NCBI GenBank assembly: GCA_009363875.1
Contig: CM018693.1
Location: forward strand, 70,602,986-70,666,985
DNA: 64,000 bases
Origin: Mikania micrantha
Lineage: Eukaryota > Streptophyta > Magnoliopsida > Asterales > Asteraceae
Reading direction: 5' to 3'
Shown here: one piece after another, positions 57,531 to 64,000 of the stretch
How the letters are laid out: the number at the start of each line of letters is the position of its first letter
Position numbering within the stretch: the first letter of the stretch is position 1
Notes under the pieces: model-generated
The model's input: the letters and a program-made list of their open reading frames with translations, nothing else
Told to the model about the DNA's origin: nothing
Database searches by the model: none
Translations under genes and position numbers: made by a program

Positions 57531-59598
57531 TATCATACCCCCACCTCTCGTCACCTGAGATGATGTCATTCACCATTCTAGGAAGGTTGCAGAAGCATAG
57601 TGGTGATGTCTCAGATATGAGGCATGACTTACTTGATCTGGTATCACAACACACAGATTTACTTAATGTAAATATATTACAAGGATTTCATAATCACAAC
57701 CAACATCACAATATATCACTAAGTTTATTACATTATCTGATTTATTTAATTATAAGTGTATGAAGTGCATCCTCACCCGGTGGTCACTGTCTCCCTGCAA
57801 AAGGTTTAAGTTTGAAAAGTCAGCACAAAGCTGGTGACATCGTAAAATTCATGTTCAACAATATGATAACCATGGGACCCATATCTAGTTCCTTTCGGAC
57901 TACTCCGTTCTCGTTCTATAAAGATATTACCCGTTGGTAGATATCTTAGTGCCTCATTGTTTTAATGTCGATTAATACATTAAGAAGTTCTGGAAACATA
58001 TAACAAACATTTACACCAAGCAGAGTTGCAAGCTCCCGGCAAATGGGTTGTCAGCCGATAGTACTATCATTGTTTTCTGTTCGGCCCCACATGTGTTCAC
58101 TAGATACAGTTCGGAAATGAGGACTTTTAAGTGCTGTGATTGGGTTCTGTTCTACAGGCAAAATCCCATGAAATCCACAAGTTCTCAACAAATCACATGA
58201 AATCACATATATAACAGTGACACATATCATATGTTCCATAAAAGTTCTACAGAAAAGCCCCGATGTTTATAAAACATTAAAAAGAAAAGGGGTTGTACGA
58301 AACTCACCTGATAACTTACAAGTAGCAGAATGTCACACAACTGATAGTAATAGAGTGATTCTGCATTTATTTATGTTTAATGAGTTATTTATGTTTTAAC
58401 TTACTGATTAGGTCTTTCTGAATGTCCAATGTCAAAGACATTGCCTAAACAGTCATCAAACCAATATTAAATATTTAATTAGTTACTTTAGTGTTATATC
58501 ATACAATGTATGATAATGTTGGAACCTATACTGATTCAGGTTCCTAATACAAGGTTGATGACCAATTTGATTAATCTATTAAACTCATATAATCCAGATA
58601 GTTAATGTTGTTGATTATGATGCTAAAACAATTTCTAGACGGATTTATGGCTTAGGAATGATCAATCCTTGTTATTGATTACCGGAATATCATGAAATAT
58701 CACAATTTAGCATTAGAATAGGTTTAATAACCATGTTTAACATACTAATCTGACTGTTATCATAAACATCAGATAATCGTTCCAATGCGTATGTTAATGA
58801 TTGTGATTAGTTTGAAACACTTGGATTTAATCTTGCAATTCAAATATTAATAAAACTAATCACCTACATTTTCACAATCAAATGGTTTAAACCATTATAA
58901 CCATTGTTATAATCCCATGCAAACCGGGAATTACAACGGATCAAAACAAGGATTTACCCGTTAACATATCGTGTTCTTCGTTTATAATCAACCCTAGCCA
59001 TCATCTAGGCAATAATCAACAACCCTAACTATATCATTACGTTCAAATACAAGATCTAATCAATCATTATCAAACTAGACGGTTAAAACGAACCGTTACC
59101 TAATCAGATGGAGTTTTGACTGCACAACGATGATCAGAACTTGTAAACACGATCCCTGGCACGATCAGTGGGTTGTAGCACCTTTAAAATGAAGATTGGA
59201 TGGTGAAAATGGGTTTTTGGTCGTCTGAGAATCGAGCTGAAGTGAAAGAAAACGATTTGGATGAATTCTGCATGAAAAACTGAGTTTTGTTCTCATCCAC
59301 CGCCTCAATACCTGCCAGGCGCACTGCCCCGCGTGGTCGCTTGGCCCGGGGCGTACCGCTCGGATGGCCAAAGGGTTCCAGATCTTTTCGTGACCTCCAG
59401 GCGTACCGCCTAGCAACGTTTTTCTCAAATTTTTGGACAATCCGTAACTCCGTTTCGCGCACGGTTTTCGCCTATGTTCCCCATTTCTCGCATACTATCA
59501 ACTTGTAATAATTACAATTGCTAAATCAACGTGGATCTCAAGCACGACCAAATGTGCTCACGTCATTGATGACGAAATTCTCAAATGCAATTGTCACA
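57531..59598 (-). mobile_element. 5' LTR of chromovirus 2 (~2,068 bp)
   Basis: Minus strand starts TGTGACAATTGCATTTGAG (59598) and ends GGTATGATA (57531), a TG...TA terminus where CA would be expected. Homologous to 48655-50420. It carries the GC-rich palindrome block (59310-59420) with fewer copies than the other LTR. Confidence 0.85.
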
Positions 59599-60337
59599 TA
59601 GACTAGGTTACTCGAGTTGACCAAGGCCCAATCATTTGGACTTAGCTATTAATTAAATGTTTATATGATTAATTATTTAAGCAGTTTAATTAACTACATT
59701 CACATGTTTCCACATTTTCCATGTCGTTGTTGTGTGTGATGTTTTCACATATTATCATTAATAACAATATTTTATGTGGTTCGGTATGTGGTGGGCTGGC
59801 GGCTGGACTTGACACTACGTATGCCCTATATATAAGCTTACTTGACTGGATATTATAGGTGGTTGTTAGTAAGGTTAAGGTTGTCACTTGGTCAGGTTAG
59901 TTCAAATTTATTTTCATAATAAAACTATATGAATTCACCAACGATGTGCCGACTTTATTTTCTTACATGTTTTCTCAGGTGACGTACAGGACTAGGTTAA
60001 GATTGCAAGATGCATACTAGGATGCCAAAATAGTGGACCTAGTAACTTTTGGAGGCACATATTTTGTTGTAGATGGTGAATCATTTTGATATCTTGTACG
60101 ATCACAAGATAGCAGACTTATGATTCAAGTGGATATGTTTGCTTGGTTAAATTTTCCAACACGACAGTTGTAATTTATCCTTGAAACTTCTAGTAATTTA
60201 TTATTGTTCTTTAATTGTTCTCAAATGTTGTGCTATGCATACAATCTGATCATTCCGATTATCACCCCGATATCGCGCTCCGAGAACCTTCCGCCCGACG
60301 GGAAAGTCGATCCAGGCCGCCAGCTCGTGGTGTGATA
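59599..60337 (+). mobile_element. LTR H: gypsy LTR 3' fragment
   Basis: Begins tagactaggttactcgagttgacc, which matches LTR A at about 8850. It keeps the palindromic TATATATAAG box (59820-59840), acceptor TTTTCTCAG ending at 59978, the ATATCGCGCTCCGAGAACC block and a GTGGTGTGATA end. The rest of the LTR is absent. Chromovirus 2 begins directly at its left edge, as if inserted into it. Confidence 0.75.
59820..59840 (+). promoter_or_regulatory. Palindromic TATATATAAG box (LTR H)
   Basis: One change in the right arm (GCTTA instead of GCATA). Confidence 0.5.
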
Positions 60338-61319
60338 CTTATGTTGTTTTCTCCTAGCCGTGAGCTTCCTTGAGAGTATGGATGGAATTCTTGAGAGGAA
60401 TAAATTGAATGGTAGAGATAACTTTTTTGTGTTGTTAGAGTTTCAAAGTGATAAGTGGTGTGTTTGTGTGTATTTGGTCATATAGGGGCCAGTCAAATTT
60501 GTAAGAAAAGGAGGGGAAGGAGTTGGTTGGAAGAGTTTTGGGTAGAGGGAGAGAGGGTATTGGTGAATGAGGGTGGTGGGGTAAGGAATTTTGTATCTTT
60601 ATGTTTGGAATTTGAATATGTTTGAATGTGTGTGAGCCGTGTAAATATGTATGTGTAAAAGTATATGTGTGTGTCATGGGTATGTATATAATGTAAAGAG
60701 TTGTATTTTATTTAATTGTTGTAGTTTTATGTATTTATGAGATGGTATGGATGTCTTGTATATAAAGGTGTATATGTGAATATATATATATATATATATA
60801 TCTATATACTGGTACGCATGTGGGTGTGTGTGCATGCATGGAACCCGAAACATATGTATGTATGTTGTTTTATTTTTGTTGTGCACAAAGATAATGAACA
60901 CACACACACACACACAGATATATATATATATGGATACAATTTTATTTGTTCTTTGCAAATTATTAATTGTTCATGTTTCATTATTTGGATTTTTGTATTT
61001 CTTTGGAATTGTAATAATACTCATTACACTTTACTTATTGAGTAAAGTTGTTATATAAGTTACTTATTTTCATTCTTATGGCATGTATATTTACAAACTA
61101 ATTTATTACTCTTTAAACTAAATGACATATTTTTCTAGGTTGTATGTTTCTAACATTTGATTCAATCATTTCACAATAAATTTTATTATGTTTAAGGTTT
61201 TAATATAAACCTGAATTGCGTGTTGACACACATCAATACCCTATATAACATTCATATATGTTTAATTTTAGTATTATGTAACTACTTACTTTGTATGTGT
61301 TTGATTTTAAGAATGTCTT
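60338..61319. other. Non-coding stretch with microsatellites
   Basis: GA-rich region at 60510-60575, possibly the minus-strand CT leader of another LTR. (TA)n at 60780-60803, (CA)n at 60899-60917 followed by (TA)n at 60920-60931. The short frames through these runs are low-complexity artefacts. Nothing else recognised. Confidence 0.5.
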
Positions 61320-61730
61320 ATTCATTCGCAAAACTACTGACTTTAGAACTTGTTCATTCGCAATTATCTATGATTACTCATTCACAAATATAACAAGTAT
61401 TTTGCTCATTCGTAATTGCTTGTGAACATTCCTTCGCAATTATACTATGTACCATTACTTGTTGGAAAATGTTCATGATCGTTCATTCGCAAATATTCCA
61501 AGTACCATTACTTGTTCGCAAATGTTCATCATCGTTCATTTGCAAATATTCAAAGTACCATTACTTGTTCGCAAATGTTCACAATCAATCATTCACAAAT
61601 ACTCTAAGTACAATTTACTTGTTCGCAATTTTTCATAAATACTCATCTGTGATTATTCATTCATATTGATACCAAGTATATTTTGTCTGTTCGCAAATGT
61701 CTCTGAGTACTTATTCACAATTATGCCTTA
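61320..61730. repeat. 53-bp tandem array with TTCGCAAAT words
   Basis: Three clear copies of exactly 53 bases start at 61452, 61505 and 61558 (ccattacttgttcgcaaatg...). Decayed TTCATTCGCAA words lie on both sides. It resembles the intron arrays of the gypsy LTRs in style, but no donor or acceptor could be placed. Confidence 0.8.
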
Positions 61731-62249
61731 CGAGTTTAATGGATTTTTTCACAATTTAATTGTTGATCAAATTTCTTTCTTTTTCTTTGATTTCCATTAA
61801 ATTTACTAATTATCATTTTATAAGTCTTAATTCATTTTCTTCAGCATATAGATCTTTTACAATAACTATACATTTGAAATTAAATATAATTTCTTACAAT
61901 TAAAAATCCCCAATTTATACATAATTCTATCTTTTTGGTTTTCTCTTCCTACATTTACCCTTCTTTGAACTACTCTTGTTTCCCTTGATGATAAGTACTC
62001 CTGTTCATAGGTTCCATCCACCACTCAAGTAACTAATTTTGCCCCAAATCTCACAGTTGTTCAAAAATTTCTTCAGCTCTATAGACAGATTTGTGAAAAG
62101 CATCTTGGTATCATTTCTTTCTGACCCTTGTCACCATTTCCTCTTTAGGTTTGGGTCTCTACCCCAATCTTTCAAGTATCTTAACACCTCATTATCCTCT
62201 ACTATTAAAGGAGTTACATCTTAGATGAAGATGTGACATGTAATAATAA
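61731..62249. other. AT-rich stretch, possible copia 3' region
   Basis: No clear protein. By position it lies downstream of the minus-strand copia RNase H and may be its 3' spacer or a decayed extra ORF. Confidence 0.3.
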
Positions 62250-64000
62250 TTCCTCAACAATGATTGCATAATCAGGATGCAAACACAATGTTATGGCTTG
62301 ATCCCACAATTTCCTGTGGTGTCATTGTTGCTAGGGTGCCGAAATCGTTGACATGAATTAACAAACCCTCATCTTGTCACCATAGACACGAGTCCATGCA
62401 GTTGTGCAAGTTACAATTCGAATTTCTACCTGTCCAAAGATGAGTTTTTACTGTCTATCAAAAGAGGAGTTTTTACTTCAGTTTTTCCAAAATCTAGCAA
62501 GTAGTACTGAAGCCTATGGACTTAAACTATACAATGTGTTGCAACTATGTATTCAACTTCTGAAGTATAATTTTAAATTATTGTCTGCGTTTTACTTTGC
62601 AAGGACACCAAAAAATTTGCAAAGAATTTGAAGCCTCCAGTGGTTGTTTTTCTTGTTAGAGAACATCGTACATATTCACTATCTGAAAAGAGAACACACT
62701 TTGAAGGTTGATTAACAAAATACCATATACCAAGTACATGGGTTTCTTTCAAGTATCTGAATATCATCTTTACAAAAGATAAATGAAATTGTTTTGGAGA
62801 TGATTGATATATGGCACAGACACTTGTGGCATACATGATGTCTTGCCTTGATGAAGTTAAATACATCAAAGAACCACTCATTCATTTGTAGAGATTCTGA
62901 TCCACATGTTCACCATTTTCATGTATTGTTATTCCAGGAGCAATTGCCATGGGGATTGAAATTATTTTACAATCAATCATTTATTTATTAAAAAGATCCT
63001 TTTTGTATTTTTATTGATGGATGAATATGCCATACGATGTTTTGTCAATTTGAAATATAAGAATGTTTCAATGCACTCTTTTCAAATTTTGATGATGTTG
63101 GAAAATAAGGACTGATGAGCAAAACCACTGAACCCAGACAAATGAATAAACCGCGGATTGACCAGCCATGGATGCTTCTCTTCTGATTGAAGAACTGCTT
63201 CAACATTGGAAGATCAACAGCGGAAGATTCTCCAAAAAGAACTACCGCTAAACATTTCTACCTCAGAAGAAACTAGCTGACTATGACACCTTCGGAAGAC
63301 AATCTCCTATTCCGAAATAACTGATTGTTTAATCAGCTTCCGATGATCTTCTTCCGAAAGAATAACCACTGAACATCAGTACAACTACTTCAACCTCGGA
63401 AGACCTGAAGACTCTTGTTTCCGTTGTTGTTGACTTTGTAATAGTGTCAGCTATTTGTCTTATTATTTCTTGTCTTGTATCTCAGAATGTTGGGTATTTA
63501 AGTCCCAACATTCTCTGAGTAAAATGATTTACTTCCCCCAAAATTCCTTATGCTTTCTATCTGTTCTTTTCTCTCTTTCTAAGCAAGAAACTAAACAACG
63601 AAAATAACCTTTTGTGTAAAACTTTAGAGGGAGCTAATACCAAAGCTTTGACTAAGTGTCTAAAGCCTTTGTTCCTGGTAAAACAACTTATCCTCGGGTT
63701 TCTGTTCGTTCAACAGATGACATTAATTTTTTTAATTTGTTAACGTTGGACCAGATTGGATGATCCAAATATTTTTTTCATCAACATATATTTGAACGAA
63801 TAAAAGATATTTTCCAATCATTTTGTTAAACATGTTTTATGAATGGTTCCCTTATTAAATTTATTGTCCAAAATAAATTAAGAAATGGTATCATACCAAG
63901 CTCTTGGTGCTTGTTTTAGATCATAAAGTGCTTTATCTAGTATGTAAACCAATAAAGATAATGAGCATCACCAAATCTTGGTGGTTGAGAGATGTAGACT
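62250..64000 (-). pseudogene. Copia RT and RNase H, minus strand, interrupted by a solo LTR
   Basis: Right to left: RT block LDKALYDLKQAPRAWYDT-like (63985-63890, one frameshift), a decayed VYVDD-like region (63790-63760), then the solo LTR 63096-63715, then ENGEHVDQNLYK (about 62900) and MSGSLMYLTSSRQDIMYATSV...FRYLKETHVLGIWYF (62881-62573). A decayed RNase H (EVEYIVA, DFG..., TPLLIDSKNS) lies at 62560-62420. Stops and shifts are throughout. The element continues beyond the window. Confidence 0.82.
63096..63715 (+). mobile_element. Solo copia LTR (620 bp) with perfect target duplication
   Basis: TGTTGGAAAATAAGG...GTTCAACA, flanked by gatga at 63091-63095 and 63716-63720. The family is that of 37576-38234. 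CTTCGGAAG and CTTCCGAAG words recur at 63285-63410. It is inserted in copia RT and lies antisense to it. Confidence 0.9.

Noticed and set aside
60674..61058. Frames of 76-102 codons around TA/CA microsatellites
   Set aside because: Low-complexity translations with no conserved features.

Overview
The window looks like nuclear heterochromatin from a large eudicot plant genome. An Asteraceae species such as a lettuce relative is my best guess, from the style of the Ty1/copia and chromovirus proteins and the GGTTCG-rich LTRs; the sequence alone cannot name the species. I found no convincing host gene. Almost every recognisable protein is a decayed LTR-retrotransposon protein with stops or frameshifts. 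Most long open frames are remnants of these elements or artefacts of tandem repeats.

Layout. 1-1532: 3' end of a copia pol (SIRE/Maximus-like) and its 3' spacer. 1533-9652: a ~4.1 kb LTR (A) on the + strand, split by a nested solo LTR of the same superfamily (B, 2786-6753, - strand). 9653-11925: PBS, gag, protease and RT start of a Tekay-type Ty3/gypsy chromovirus, broken off inside RT. 11926-22724: a second, inverted Tekay copy (truncated 3' LTR C', complete but decayed gag-pol with chromodomain, ~3.8 kb 5' LTR C). 22725-26964: the extra 'env-position' ORF of a SIRE-like copia, then a polypurine tract and 3' LTR. 26965-36900: overlapping wreckage of gypsy LTRs (D, a diverged + LTR, E), a minus-strand copia 3' end, and CACTA-like sequence. 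37204-41050: an Athila-like RT scrap and a degraded copia (LTR, PBS, gag, integrase). 41051-45561: 5' LTR, PBS, gag and protease of a second SIRE-like copia. About 45600-47619: gypsy LTR F. 47620-48655: extra-ORF tail and 3' LTR of a third SIRE-like element. 48655-59598: a second chromovirus type on the - strand, with an additional ORF upstream of gag. 59599-60337: LTR fragment H. 60338-64000: simple and tandem repeats, then a minus-strand copia RT/RNase H interrupted by a solo copia LTR with a perfect target duplication.

Main points. (1) The long gypsy LTRs share a TATA-like box, a strong splice donor (AG|GTGAGT) and a pyrimidine-rich acceptor (TCTCAG|GTGA) 1.1-1.2 kb apart. The sequence between them holds fast-changing tandem arrays, which suggests an intron inside the LTR. 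(2) The second chromovirus carries a ~259-codon ORF between PBS and gag with a predicted coiled coil and a C-terminal membrane helix. (3) Dense arrays of the hexamer GGTTCG/CGAACC occur in both gypsy and copia LTRs; other families here carry other short motifs in the same role. (4) Junction scars (microhomology, templated filler, target duplications) record how the mosaic was assembled.

All homology statements are from reading motifs by eye; no database search was possible.
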